Source: Alkalibacillus flavidus
GTDB lineage: Bacteria; Bacillota; Bacilli; Bacillales; Alkalibacillaceae
Direction: 5' to 3'
DNA: 64,000 nucleotides
Assembly: GCF_040545925.1 (NCBI RefSeq)
Contig: NZ_JBEPMX010000001.1
Location: forward strand, 62,001 to 126,000
The notes below the pieces were generated by a model. It was not told the DNA's origin. It did not search any database and saw only the letters and a list, made by a program, of their open reading frames with translations. Shown here piece after piece: positions 24,034 to 33,232 of this stretch. Made by a program: the position numbers and the translations under genes. How positions within the stretch are numbered: the stretch's first letter is position 1; every line of letters starts with the position of its first letter.

Positions 24034-25302
24034 ATGAAAGGCTGGATGAGTCGGTTTAAAGCTGTGTTTGCTTTAACGGTCATGGCCCTTATCCTTTCAG
24101 GTTGTAGTGGGGAATCATTTTTGAGCGCATTACAGCCAAGTGGTGAAGGGGCATCGATGCTTCTAGACTTAATGATCTTGAGTATCGTGATCATGTTATT
24201 TGTCTTCGTAATCGTCATGATTATTTATGTATTTGTTATCTTCAAGTTCCGTCAGAAAAAAGGACAAGAAGATTTTGTGCCGAAGCAAGTTGAAGGAAGT
24301 CGCGGTCTTGAGACATTATGGACTGTAATTCCTATTATTTTACTACTTATTTTGGCAGTCCCTACGATTCAGTACACATTTGCATTAGCAGATATGAGTC
24401 CTGAAACGACAGAAGAAGGGCAAGAGAAAGAACAGATTTGGATTGATGTGACAGGTAAACAATATTGGTGGCACTTTGAATATCGTGATCTTGATATTAC
24501 GACAAGCCAAGAAGTTTATATTCCAACAGATCGTCGCGTCAACTTATCGATGATTTCTGATGATGTTATTCACTCGTTCTGGGTTCCTTCCATTCAAGGT
24601 AAGATGGACGTTAACCCTACCGGAAATCGAAATGAAATGTACTTACAGGCATCAGAGGAAGGTGTTTACTGGGGTAAATGTGCTGAACTTTGTGGTCCAT
24701 CGCACTCATTAATGGACTTTAAAGTTGTTGCTGTAAGCCCAGGTGAGTTTGAACAATGGGTTGAAGATATGCAATCTGTTACAGGTGAAGAAGAGCCTGA
24801 ATCAGAAACAGCAACAGCGGGACAACAAGTCTTTGCAGATAACTGCATGTCTTGTCACGCCATTGGTGCTTCACAATACAAGATTGGTCCAAACTTAACT
24901 AACTTTGCTGATCGTGAAAAATTAGCGGGTGTGTTCGATTTCAATGAAGAGAACTTAAAAGAATGGATCAGTACAAAAGGTGAAGAAATGAAGCCAGGTA
25001 ACCAAATGATGTCTGCTGGATATGACTTGAATGAAGAAGAAATTGATCAAGTCGCAGAATACTTAATGACTCTTAGCCCTAGTGATGTTACACCTGAAAG
25101 TGCAAGAAATGGTGTATATGAAGATTCTGATCTAAGTGGCTTATTCCCTGAAGAGTCTTCAGAAGATGGTGAAGGTGAATCCGATTCTGAAGAGAATAAC
25201 TCTGAAGGTGGAGAAGGTTCAGACGATAGTGACTCTGATAATAGCGATTCAGGAAGTGATGAATCAGGCGACAATAACTCTGAGGATTCAAGTAACGAAT
25301 AA
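24034..25302 (+). CDS. ctaC: Cytochrome c oxidase caa3 subunit II with fused cytochrome c
   Basis: A 422-residue lipoprotein subunit that takes electrons to the oxidase. Features in order: signal peptide with lipobox LSGC (Cys24), two membrane helices, the cupredoxin domain with CuA ligands Cys216, Cys220, His224 and Met227 (CAELCGPSHSLM), and a cytochrome c domain with CMSCH (Cys271, Cys274, His275). A tail of about 48 residues, almost only Asp, Glu, Ser, Gly and Asn, follows the heme domain; this is unusual compared with B. subtilis CtaC and fits a high-salt or alkaline outer surface. Confidence 0.96.
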   Translation: MKGWMSRFKAVFALTVMALILSGCSGESFLSALQPSGEGASMLLDLMILSIVIMLFVFVIVMIIYVFVIFKFRQKKGQEDFVPKQVEGSRGLETLWTVIPIILLLILAVPTIQYTFALADMSPETTEEGQEKEQIWIDVTGKQYWWHFEYRDLDITTSQEVYIPTDRRVNLSMISDDVIHSFWVPSIQGKMDVNPTGNRNEMYLQASEEGVYWGKCAELCGPSHSLMDFKVVAVSPGEFEQWVEDMQSVTGEEEPESETATAGQQVFADNCMSCHAIGASQYKIGPNLTNFADREKLAGVFDFNEENLKEWISTKGEEMKPGNQMMSAGYDLNEEEIDQVAEYLMTLSPSDVTPESARNGVYEDSDLSGLFPEESSEDGEGESDSEENNSEGGEGSDDSDSDNSDSGSDESGDNNSEDSSNE

Positions 25303-25335
25303 TTAATTACTAAAGAATAGAGGGAGGTTACAAGC

Positions 25336-27192
25336 GTGAGCACGACAGCTACTCAAAAAGCTGGCTTCGGATCAGTCTTATGGGATTACTTAACAACGGT
25401 TGACCATAAGAAAATCGCGATCCTTTATCTAATAGGTGGTATGTTCTTCTTCCTATTAGGTGGTCTGCAAGCGATGCTGATCCGCATTCAGTTAATTGCA
25501 CCTGATAATGAATTTATTTCAGCGCAATTTTACAACGAAGTTTTAACGATGCACGGAACAACGATGATCTTCTTAGCCGCAATGCCACTCCTATTTGCGC
25601 TTATGAACGCTGTGCTACCATTACAAATTGGCGCGCGAGATGTGGCGTTTCCATTTGTTAACGCACTCGGCTTTTGGTTGTTCTTATTCGGTGGTCTTTT
25701 CTTAAACGTATCATGGTTTACAGGCGGCGCACCTGATGCTGGTTGGACAGCATACGCTCCGTTATCGATATTCTCTGAAGGTCACGGTGTCGATTATTAT
25801 GCACTTGGCCTGCAAATTTCAGGTTTTGGTACCTTAATGGGTGGTATTAACTTTATCGTGACGGTTGTTAACATGCGTGGTCCTGGTATGACGTATATGC
25901 GTATGCCACTTTTCACATGGACAGCATTTATTGCAAGTGTCCTTATCCTATTCGCATTCCCAGCTTTAACAGTTGGTTTGTTCTTATTAACATTTGACCG
26001 CTTATTTGGCGCGAACTTCTTTAACCCAGATATGGGCGGTAACGTTATTATTTGGGAGCATTTATTCTGGATCTTCGGACACCCTGAAGTGTATATCTTA
26101 ATCCTCCCAGCATTTGGTGTGTTTAGTGAAGTTATCCCGACATTCTCTAAGAAACGTTTGTTTGGTTACTCATCCATGGTCTTTGCGACTATCTTAATCG
26201 CGTTCTTAGGTTTCATGGTTTGGGCACACCACATGTTCACAGTTGGGCTTGGTCCGATTGCGAACTCGATTTTCGCTGTTGCGACGATGGCAATCGCCGT
26301 ACCGACGGGTATTAAGATCTTTAACTGGTTGTTCACCCTGTGGGGCGGTAGTATACGAATGACCTCTCCAATGGTATTTGCACTCGGGTTTATTCCGACC
26401 TTTACTATTGGTGGTATGACAGGTGTTATGTTGGCATCAGCTGCGGCTGACTTCCAATATCACGATTCATACTTTGTTGTTGCACACTTCCACTACGTTA
26501 TCGTCGGTGGTGTTGTACTCGGTATATTTGCTGGTCTAATTTACTGGTGGCCGAAGATGTTTGGTACATTCTTAAATGAGAAGCTTAACCACTGGTTCTT
26601 CTGGTTATTCTTTATTGGTTTCCATTTAACATTCTTCTTCCAGCACTTCTTAGGCTTAATGGGTATGCCACGTCGTTACTGGAAGTTCTTAGAAGATCAA
26701 GGGTTAGACTTGTTCAACCTAATTAGTACAATCGGTGCCTTCTTTATGGCAATCGGTACACTTGTATTCTTATACAACGTCGTCATGACACAAATGAAAG
26801 GCGAAAAAGTGTCCGGTGACCCATGGGATGCGCGTACACTTGAGTGGGGTATTCCGTCACCACCACCTTTCTATAACTTTAAGCAAGAGCCTTTAACACG
26901 TGGTTTAGATCCATTATGGATTGAAAAAATGCAAGGTAATGGTGAATTACAACCTGCAGAACCACTCGGTGATATTCACATGCCTAATCGTTCATTTACA
27001 CCATTTATGATTTCACTCGGTTTATTTATTGCCGCGTTCGGTGTCATGTATCAAGGTGGAATGTGGATCTTAGCTGGTGTCGGATTTGCGATTACATTTG
27101 GCTCCATGCTATACCGTTCACTGAAAGATGATGTCGGTTATCATGTGCATAAAGAAGAGTTAGAAGAAAAGGGGGATGGTTCTAATGGCTGA
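25336..27192 (+). CDS. ctaD: Cytochrome c oxidase subunit I
   Basis: The 618-residue catalytic subunit with heme a, heme a3 and CuB. At least twelve membrane helices are seen, plus one or two extra at the C-terminus as in Bacillus caa3. Key residues: heme a ligand His in LTMHGTTMIF, CuB site HPEVYILILPAFG with the His-Tyr pair, CuB HHMF, and heme ligands in HDSYFVVAHFHYV. It begins 33 bases after ctaC with AGGGAGG upstream and overlaps ctaE by 8 bases. Confidence 0.97.
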   Translation: MSTTATQKAGFGSVLWDYLTTVDHKKIAILYLIGGMFFFLLGGLQAMLIRIQLIAPDNEFISAQFYNEVLTMHGTTMIFLAAMPLLFALMNAVLPLQIGARDVAFPFVNALGFWLFLFGGLFLNVSWFTGGAPDAGWTAYAPLSIFSEGHGVDYYALGLQISGFGTLMGGINFIVTVVNMRGPGMTYMRMPLFTWTAFIASVLILFAFPALTVGLFLLTFDRLFGANFFNPDMGGNVIIWEHLFWIFGHPEVYILILPAFGVFSEVIPTFSKKRLFGYSSMVFATILIAFLGFMVWAHHMFTVGLGPIANSIFAVATMAIAVPTGIKIFNWLFTLWGGSIRMTSPMVFALGFIPTFTIGGMTGVMLASAAADFQYHDSYFVVAHFHYVIVGGVVLGIFAGLIYWWPKMFGTFLNEKLNHWFFWLFFIGFHLTFFFQHFLGLMGMPRRYWKFLEDQGLDLFNLISTIGAFFMAIGTLVFLYNVVMTQMKGEKVSGDPWDARTLEWGIPSPPPFYNFKQEPLTRGLDPLWIEKMQGNGELQPAEPLGDIHMPNRSFTPFMISLGLFIAAFGVMYQGGMWILAGVGFAITFGSMLYRSLKDDVGYHVHKEELEEKGDGSNG

Positions 27193-27805
27193 AGACGTTC
27201 TTAAATCAGGTGATCTGCCCGAAAACCCTGAAAGAGCCACCCTTGAAGGCCGTAATAAGTTTATGGGCTTTTGGTTCTTCCTAGGCGGAGAAACTGTTTT
27301 ATTCGCAAGTTTATTTGGTACGTATTTAGCGTTACGTAATTCTAACGCTGGCGGAGCAACTGGTTCTGAGATTTTCGGTTTAGAACTTGTATTTATTATG
27401 ACAATGCTCTTATTAACAAGTTCTTTAACGAGTGTTTATGCAATGTATCATATGAAAAACAATGATTTTAAGAAAATGCAGTTATGGTTAGGCATTACTG
27501 TCCTTTTAGGCCTCGGATTTTTAGGCATGGAGATATATGAGTTCGTCCATTATGTCCATGATTATGAATTCGGCTATACGACGTCTGCCTTCTCGAGCGC
27601 ATTTTATACGTTAGTTGGTTTCCACGGCGGACACGTTGCGTTTGGTTTACTTTGGATCGTAGCGCTTATGATTCGTAATGCTAAACGTGGCTTGAACTTA
27701 TACAACGCGCCGAAGTTTTACATTGCCAGTCTCTATTGGCACTTCATCGACGTTGTGTGGGTGTTCATTTTCACCGTAGTATACTTGATGGGAAAGGTGG
27801 GCTAA
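27185..27805 (+). CDS. ctaE: Cytochrome c oxidase subunit III
   Basis: A 206-residue membrane protein with five helices. GFWFFLGGETVLFASLFGTYL near the N-terminus and FHGGHVAFGLLW and YWHFIDVVWVFIF near the C-terminus are the subunit III signatures. The ATG at 27185 overlaps the end of ctaD (ATGGCTGA), with AAGGGGGA upstream, which points to translational coupling. The earlier ATG at 27176 overlaps that ribosome site. Confidence 0.96.
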   Translation: MAEDVLKSGDLPENPERATLEGRNKFMGFWFFLGGETVLFASLFGTYLALRNSNAGGATGSEIFGLELVFIMTMLLLTSSLTSVYAMYHMKNNDFKKMQLWLGITVLLGLGFLGMEIYEFVHYVHDYEFGYTTSAFSSAFYTLVGFHGGHVAFGLLWIVALMIRNAKRGLNLYNAPKFYIASLYWHFIDVVWVFIFTVVYLMGKVG

Positions 27806-27808
27806 GCG

Positions 27809-28138
27809 ATGGCAGATAACACCAATTCCGTAGAACACACTGAAAAGAAAGAGTTTTACAAGAAGAAACATCGTGAGCATATGAAGCATCAAGTCGTGAC
27901 ATTTGTCATGATGATCGCTTTTACGCTCATTGCATTCGGCTTAGTTATAGCTGAGGTCGATGCGATGTTTACAATTCCAATTATCCTCGTTTTAGCTGGA
28001 GTTCAAGTCCTTTTCCAGTTGTACTACTTCATGCACATGAGTGAAGAAGGACATCAATGGCCAGCAGCGATGATATATTCAGGTATATTTGCAGCTGTAT
28101 TAACCGTTCTATCGTTAACAACGATTGTATGGTGGTAA
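27809..28138 (+). CDS. ctaF: Cytochrome c oxidase subunit IV (IVB type)
   Basis: A 109-residue protein with a charged N-terminus and three membrane helices (about 30-50, 55-75, 85-108). It includes QVLFQLYYFMHMSEE, typical of the bacterial IVB subunit that stabilises the CuB site during assembly. It starts 3 bases after ctaE, with GGAAAGGTGGG upstream. It is the last gene before a terminator; ctaG lies 6 kb further on, after the peptide transporter. Confidence 0.95.
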   Translation: MADNTNSVEHTEKKEFYKKKHREHMKHQVVTFVMMIAFTLIAFGLVIAEVDAMFTIPIILVLAGVQVLFQLYYFMHMSEEGHQWPAAMIYSGIFAAVLTVLSLTTIVWW

Positions 28139-28150
28139 AATAAACGTAAG

Positions 28151-28181
28151 AGAGTCCAGAATAATTCTGGGCTCTTTTTTT
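28151..28181 (+). terminator. Terminator of the ctaCDEF operon
   Basis: An 11-bp stem (28151-28161 with 28165-28175, one G-T pair) and a following T-run. Confidence 0.88.
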
Positions 28182-28309
28182 GTATATTAGAAGCAAAAAC
28201 ATGTATATCCATCCACTATTATTATTGTTATATAGTGTTAAAAAATACTATACAGACAGCTTATTTCACCCACTGTTGTCATAAAAATTTAATAATTTCG
28301 TAAAAAAGG

Positions 28310-28338
28310 TTGATTATTTACGTATTATTATGTATATT
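28310..28338 (+). promoter_or_regulatory. Candidate promoter of the peptide transporter operon
   Basis: TTGATT and TATATT are 17 bases apart, about 65 bases before the first gene. With the terminator upstream this makes the transporter a separate transcription unit. Confidence 0.55.
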
Positions 28339-28402
28339 AATAAACATAAATAATTCAGAAAATTCATAAAAGCATTAATTATAGCAACAAGGGGGAGTCA
28401 TC

Positions 28403-29422
28403 GTGTCCGAGACCATTTTAGAGTTAAATGATTTACATACACATTTTTTTACTGACGATGGTGAAGTTCCAGCTGTAGACGGTGTCAGTTTTAAAGTGAA
28501 TAAGGGTGAAATAGTTGGGGTTGTAGGTGAATCCGGTTGTGGTAAAAGTGTGACATCACTATCGGTCATGCAACTCGTTCCAAGCCCTCCTGGCCGTATC
28601 GTCGGTGGTGAAATTAATTTTAAAGGTGAAAACATAGCACAAGCATCTGAAAAACGGATGCGACAAATACGTGGGAATGAGATCGCGATGATTTTCCAAG
28701 AACCGATGACTTCACTCGATCCATTGTATACGATTGGTAATCAACTGATTGAAGGTATTCGCATGCACGAAAAAGTGTCTAAAAAAGAAGCCCGTAATCG
28801 TGCGGTGGAAATGCTGAATTTAGTTGGTATTCCACGTGCAACAGAAGTCGTTGATGAGTATCCCCATCAATTGTCTGGTGGTATGCGCCAGCGTGTCATG
28901 ATCGCGATGGCTATGGCGTGTGATCCGGAAATGTTAATCGCAGATGAGCCGACAACAGCCCTTGATGTGACGATTCAAGCGCAAATTCTTGATTTAATGC
29001 GCGATTTAAACAAACAAAAAGATACGGGTATTTTGTTAATTACCCACGACTTAGGTGTCGTCGCTGAAATGTGCGACCGCGTCGTCGTTATGTACGCAGG
29101 GCAAGTAGTCGAACAAGGAACTGTGAGAGAAATTTTAAAAGATCCGAAGCACCCATATACGAAAGGGCTCATTCGCTCACTACCAAACTTACATCAAAAA
29201 GAACAAAAACTATATTCTATTCCAGGTACTGTTCCAAAGTTATCGATGGAACAAGTAGGCTGTCGTTTCGCTCCGCGTTGTGAGTTTGCGTTTGACCGTT
29301 GTTTCCAAGAGGACCCAGTATTATATGAAGCAGATGATGGACGTCTTAGTCGCTGCTTCTTATACGATGACAACGAAGAACAGGAGGTCGCAGCTCATGT
29401 CGAATCCGATATTAGAAGTTAA
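28403..29422 (+). CDS. Peptide ABC transporter ATP-binding protein (OppD/DppD type)
   Basis: A 339-residue ATPase of the oligopeptide/dipeptide importer family. Walker A GESGCGKS (about 39-46), signature LSGGMRQRV, Walker B MLIADEPTTALD, switch His in ITHDLG. The C-terminal oligopeptide extension has the Cys-rich CRFAPRCEFAFDRC region, which in some members binds an iron-sulfur cluster. The GTG start lies 6 bases after GGGGGAG. Five genes follow in operon order ATPase, ATPase, binding protein, permease, permease. Whether it takes di- or oligopeptides is not decidable from sequence. Confidence 0.93.
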   Translation: MSETILELNDLHTHFFTDDGEVPAVDGVSFKVNKGEIVGVVGESGCGKSVTSLSVMQLVPSPPGRIVGGEINFKGENIAQASEKRMRQIRGNEIAMIFQEPMTSLDPLYTIGNQLIEGIRMHEKVSKKEARNRAVEMLNLVGIPRATEVVDEYPHQLSGGMRQRVMIAMAMACDPEMLIADEPTTALDVTIQAQILDLMRDLNKQKDTGILLITHDLGVVAEMCDRVVVMYAGQVVEQGTVREILKDPKHPYTKGLIRSLPNLHQKEQKLYSIPGTVPKLSMEQVGCRFAPRCEFAFDRCFQEDPVLYEADDGRLSRCFLYDDNEEQEVAAHVESDIRS

Positions 29423-30365
29423 TAACTTGAAAAAGTACTTTGATATACGTGGTGGTATTTTTGGTAAGAAAGTTGGCGAAGTCAAAGCTGTCGATGATGT
29501 TTCATTCACCGTCAATGAAGGTGAAATATTAGGTATAGTCGGCGAATCAGGTTGTGGGAAATCGACAACGGGTAAAGCGTTACTCCGTTTGATTGAACCA
29601 ACTGAAGGTGAAGTGAGGTTTAACGACGAGGATATTACACAAGTCAATAGTGAACAGATGCGTCAACTACGACGTGACATGCAAATTATTTTCCAAGATC
29701 CGTACGCATCGTTAAACCCACGACATACGGTGGAAAAAATTATATCTGAACCGTTACTGGTACATGGTATGACAGATGCGAAAGAGCGAAAAGAACGTGT
29801 GCAGGAGTTATTAGAAATCGTCGGTTTACGCGCTTTTCATGCGTCACGTTATCCACACCAATTTAGTGGTGGTCAACGCCAACGTATTGGGATTGCAAGG
29901 GCGCTTGCGAACAATCCGAAATTGATCATCTGTGACGAACCGGTTTCGGCGTTAGACGTATCGGTACAATCTCAAATCTTAAATCTTATGTCGGATTTAC
30001 GTGATCAATTTAATTTAACCTATTTGTTTATCGCCCACGATTTAAGCGTCGTCAAACATATTAGTGACCGTGTCGGCGTGATGTATTTAGGTCGTTTGGT
30101 CGAACTCGCAGATAAAGATGAATTGTATGAAAACCCGAAGCATCCATACACACAAGCATTATTATCAGCGGTCCCTGTAGCGGATCCTGATGAAACGGGC
30201 GAACGAATTATATTAAAAGGTGATGTACCGAGTCCGTCAAATCCACCGTCGGGATGCCCTTTCCATACGCGGTGTCCACAGGCGATGGATATTTGTAAAG
30301 AAGTGACACCAACATTTCAAGAGGATGGTGATCAACATTACGTCGCTTGTCATTTGTATGAATGA
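29397..30365 (+). CDS. Peptide ABC transporter ATP-binding protein (OppF/DppF type)
   Basis: The second ATPase, 322 residues: Walker A GESGCGKS, signature FSGGQRQRIG, Walker B IICDEPVSALD, and the C-terminal CPFHTRCPQAMDIC Cys-rich region. The ATG at 29397 has CAGGAGG 8 bases upstream and lies inside the end of the first ATPase gene (26-base overlap), so the two are translationally coupled, as expected for a heterodimeric ABC pair. Confidence 0.93.
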   Translation: MSNPILEVNNLKKYFDIRGGIFGKKVGEVKAVDDVSFTVNEGEILGIVGESGCGKSTTGKALLRLIEPTEGEVRFNDEDITQVNSEQMRQLRRDMQIIFQDPYASLNPRHTVEKIISEPLLVHGMTDAKERKERVQELLEIVGLRAFHASRYPHQFSGGQRQRIGIARALANNPKLIICDEPVSALDVSVQSQILNLMSDLRDQFNLTYLFIAHDLSVVKHISDRVGVMYLGRLVELADKDELYENPKHPYTQALLSAVPVADPDETGERIILKGDVPSPSNPPSGCPFHTRCPQAMDICKEVTPTFQEDGDQHYVACHLYE

Positions 30366-30413
30366 TAAGACGCGAATGTTATCTATATTAAAATCTATTT
30401 AGGGGGTAAGGTT

Positions 30414-32123
30414 ATGAAAGTGAAGTATTCTTGGCTTATCGCCATGGTATTCGCACTTGTGCTCGTTTTAGCAGCGTGCGGTGGCGAAGGTGATGATTCA
30501 TCTTCAGATGATGGTTCGTCTGATGAAGACCAGTCTGAAGATCAGTCAGGCTCTGATAACGATTCGAGTGATAGTGAAGGGGGAAGCGATAGCGCTGACT
30601 CTGGTGACGGAGAAGACATTCTAGTTTATGCACGTGGTGGTGACTCAGAAAGTTTAGACTTTGCAAGTACAACTGATGGTGAGTCATCTCGTGTGACGAA
30701 GCAAATCTATGAAAGTCTTCTAGAATTTGAAGAAGATTCGTTCGAAATTAAACCAGGCTTAGCTCAAGATTGGGAAGTGAGCGATGATGGTTTAACGTAT
30801 ACGTTCCAATTAGAAGAAGGCGTGACGTTCCATGATGGAACTGACTTTAACGCTGAAGCTGTTAAGACAAACTTTGAACGTTGGTCTGGTGCAGATGATA
30901 CGTATGCATTTGAAGATGAAGGGTATGCGTATTCGATGTACGGCACAATGTTCGGTGGTTTTGACGGTGACGAAGGTCATGTGATTGACTCGATCAATGT
31001 TGTTGACGATCATGAAATTGAATTCCAACTTAAGCGTCCATTAGGTTTCTTCTTACAAAACATGGCGATGAGTTACTTTGCGATCACATCGCCAGCTGCA
31101 TTAGAAGAACATGGCGCAGCGATTAACGAAAATCCAGTAGGTACTGGTCCATTCAAATTCGTTAGTTGGGAAAGAGATAACCAAATTAAGTTAGAAGCGT
31201 TTGAAGATTACCGTAAAGACGGTCAGCCTAAATTAGACGGTGTTGTTTTTGAGGTTATTCCAGATAACTCGTCTCGTTTAATCGCATTAAACTCTGGTGA
31301 AGTTCATATCATGGACGGTTTAAACCCAGATGATGCTGCAGGTGTAGAAGAAAGTGACGAAACGAAACTTTATACACGTCCAGCGAACAACTTTGGTTAC
31401 TTAGGTTTCCAAACTGAAAAAGAACCAATGGATGATAAGTTAGTGCGTCAAGCGATTAACCACGCAATTAATCGTGAAGAAATTGCAGAAGCAATGTATG
31501 CAGGTTACGCGCAACCAGCTGTTAACCCATTACCACCTAACTACTTAGGTTATAATGATGAGTTAGAAGTTTATGAATATGACTTAGAAAAAGCTCAATC
31601 TCTATTAGCAGAAGCTGGTTATGAAGATGGCTTTGAACTGGATCTATGGACAATGCCTGTTGCTCGTCCATACATGCCAGATGCGCAAACTTTAGCAACG
31701 ATTATTCAATCCGATTTATCTGAAATTGGCGTTTCAGTGAACATCGTAAACCGTGAGTGGGCACCATACCTTGAACAAACAGCAGCTGGTGAGCAAGAAA
31801 TGTTCATGCTCGGTTGGTCAGGTACAAACGGTGATCCTGACTACTTCTTAAGTAGTTTACTTCATGGTGACAATGCTGGTGCAAGTAACCGTACATTCTA
31901 TGAGAATGAGGAAGTAAACGAGTTGCTAGACCAAGCGAAAGTTGCAACTGATCAAGATGAACGTGCTGAGCTTTATAAAGAAGCACAAGCTTTAATTTAT
32001 GAAGATTCACCAATGATTCCGCTCGTACACTCTGAACCTGTTCTTGCTTCTCTAAGCAATGTTCAAAACTATGTACCTCACCCATCTACAAGTGAGTCAT
32101 TAGCAGAAGTGGAATTAGAATAA
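30414..32123 (+). CDS. Peptide ABC transporter substrate-binding lipoprotein
   Basis: A 569-residue extracellular solute-binding protein of family 5 (OppA/DppA). MKVKYSWLIAMVFALVLVLA plus Cys22 is the lipoprotein signal. Residues 23-65 form an Asp/Ser/Glu linker. The mature domain has DWEVSDDGLTYTFQLEEGVTFHDGT and NPVGTGPFKFVSWERD, both strongly conserved in this family. AGGGGGT precedes the ATG. A hairpin after the gene may raise its share of transcripts over the permease genes. Confidence 0.92.
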   Translation: MKVKYSWLIAMVFALVLVLAACGGEGDDSSSDDGSSDEDQSEDQSGSDNDSSDSEGGSDSADSGDGEDILVYARGGDSESLDFASTTDGESSRVTKQIYESLLEFEEDSFEIKPGLAQDWEVSDDGLTYTFQLEEGVTFHDGTDFNAEAVKTNFERWSGADDTYAFEDEGYAYSMYGTMFGGFDGDEGHVIDSINVVDDHEIEFQLKRPLGFFLQNMAMSYFAITSPAALEEHGAAINENPVGTGPFKFVSWERDNQIKLEAFEDYRKDGQPKLDGVVFEVIPDNSSRLIALNSGEVHIMDGLNPDDAAGVEESDETKLYTRPANNFGYLGFQTEKEPMDDKLVRQAINHAINREEIAEAMYAGYAQPAVNPLPPNYLGYNDELEVYEYDLEKAQSLLAEAGYEDGFELDLWTMPVARPYMPDAQTLATIIQSDLSEIGVSVNIVNREWAPYLEQTAAGEQEMFMLGWSGTNGDPDYFLSSLLHGDNAGASNRTFYENEEVNELLDQAKVATDQDERAELYKEAQALIYEDSPMIPLVHSEPVLASLSNVQNYVPHPSTSESLAEVELE

Positions 32124-32136
32124 TAAGAGGAGGGAG

Positions 32137-32161
32137 GGTAGTAGAGCAAACCTCTACTACC
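32137..32161 (+). terminator. Hairpin between binding-protein and permease genes
   Basis: GGTAGTAGAG (32137-32146) pairs perfectly with CTCTACTACC (32152-32161), 5-base loop. The downstream TTTCTTCATTTCTTT is only loosely T-rich, so partial termination or 3'-end protection is more likely than a full stop. Confidence 0.6.
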
Positions 32162-32218
32162 TTTCTTCATTTCTTTAATGGCTACATAGACTATGACAAA
32201 AAGAACTGAGGTGAAAAC

Positions 32219-33220
32219 ATGTTAGCCTATACGATTCGTCGCTTATTTATGTTAATTCCTGTCTTATTAGGGATGACATTAATTGTGTTTTCAATCGTTC
32301 ACTTAATCCCAGGAAACCCAGCTCAAACTATTTTAGGTGAAACAGCTACTCAAGAAGCTATTCGAGAATTAGAAGAAAACATGGGCTTAAATGAACCATT
32401 CTTTGTGCAATATGGACTGTATTTAGCGGATTTATTTCAAGGGGACTTAGGGCAATCATTAAGAACGAAAGTCGATATTGGACAAGAAATTTTACCGCGT
32501 GTGGCTGCAACATTTGAACTGACATTTTTCGCTATGCTATTTGCTATTATCATTGGCGTTAATGCAGGTATTATTAGCGCGTGGAAACAAAATACATGGT
32601 TAGATTTCGCAGCAATGATTTTCGCGTTAGTCGGGGTATCGATGCCTGTTTTCTGGCTCGCTCTTATGGAACAGTGGGTGTTTGCTCAAGAACTCGGCTG
32701 GCTTCCATCTTCAGGACGGCAACCGAGTACAGGACAAATTGAACCGATTACCCATTTCTACGTGATTGACTCCTTACTTCATTTGGATTTTGGTCGTCTG
32801 ATGCAAGTGTTGTCACACTTAGTGTTACCGGCTGTCGCACTAGGAACGATTCCGATGGCGATTATTGCTCGTATGACGCGTTCTAGTATGTTAGAAGTGA
32901 TGAAATCCGATTATATTCGTACAGTTCGAGCGAAAGGGTCTGGTCAATTTCTCGTCATTTATAAACACGCTCTTCGAAATGCCACGATTCCGGTTTTAAC
33001 GGTTATCGGTTTGCAAACCGGTGTCTTATTAGGAGGCGCTATTTTAACTGAGACGATCTTTGCTTGGCCTGGTGTTGGACGTTACGTCTATGAAGGGATT
33101 AATTACCGCGATTATCCTGTTATTCAGTCTGGTATTTTAATCATTGCCTTTTTATTCGTCATGATTAATTTAATTGTGGATTTACTTTATGCTTACATTG
33201 ATCCAAGGATTAAATATTAA
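32219..33220 (+). CDS. Peptide ABC transporter permease (OppB/DppB type)
   Basis: A 333-residue inner-membrane permease with six helices. MLAYTIRRLFMLIPVLLGMT is the typical OppB N-terminus, and the EAA loop is seen as TVRAKGSGQFLVIYKHALRNATIPVLT. It forms the translocation pore with the next gene. Spacing of 12 bases to the second permease supports one transcript. GAGGTGA precedes the ATG. Confidence 0.93.
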   Translation: MLAYTIRRLFMLIPVLLGMTLIVFSIVHLIPGNPAQTILGETATQEAIRELEENMGLNEPFFVQYGLYLADLFQGDLGQSLRTKVDIGQEILPRVAATFELTFFAMLFAIIIGVNAGIISAWKQNTWLDFAAMIFALVGVSMPVFWLALMEQWVFAQELGWLPSSGRQPSTGQIEPITHFYVIDSLLHLDFGRLMQVLSHLVLPAVALGTIPMAIIARMTRSSMLEVMKSDYIRTVRAKGSGQFLVIYKHALRNATIPVLTVIGLQTGVLLGGAILTETIFAWPGVGRYVYEGINYRDYPVIQSGILIIAFLFVMINLIVDLLYAYIDPRIKY

Positions 33221-33232
33221 GGGGGTTAAAGG

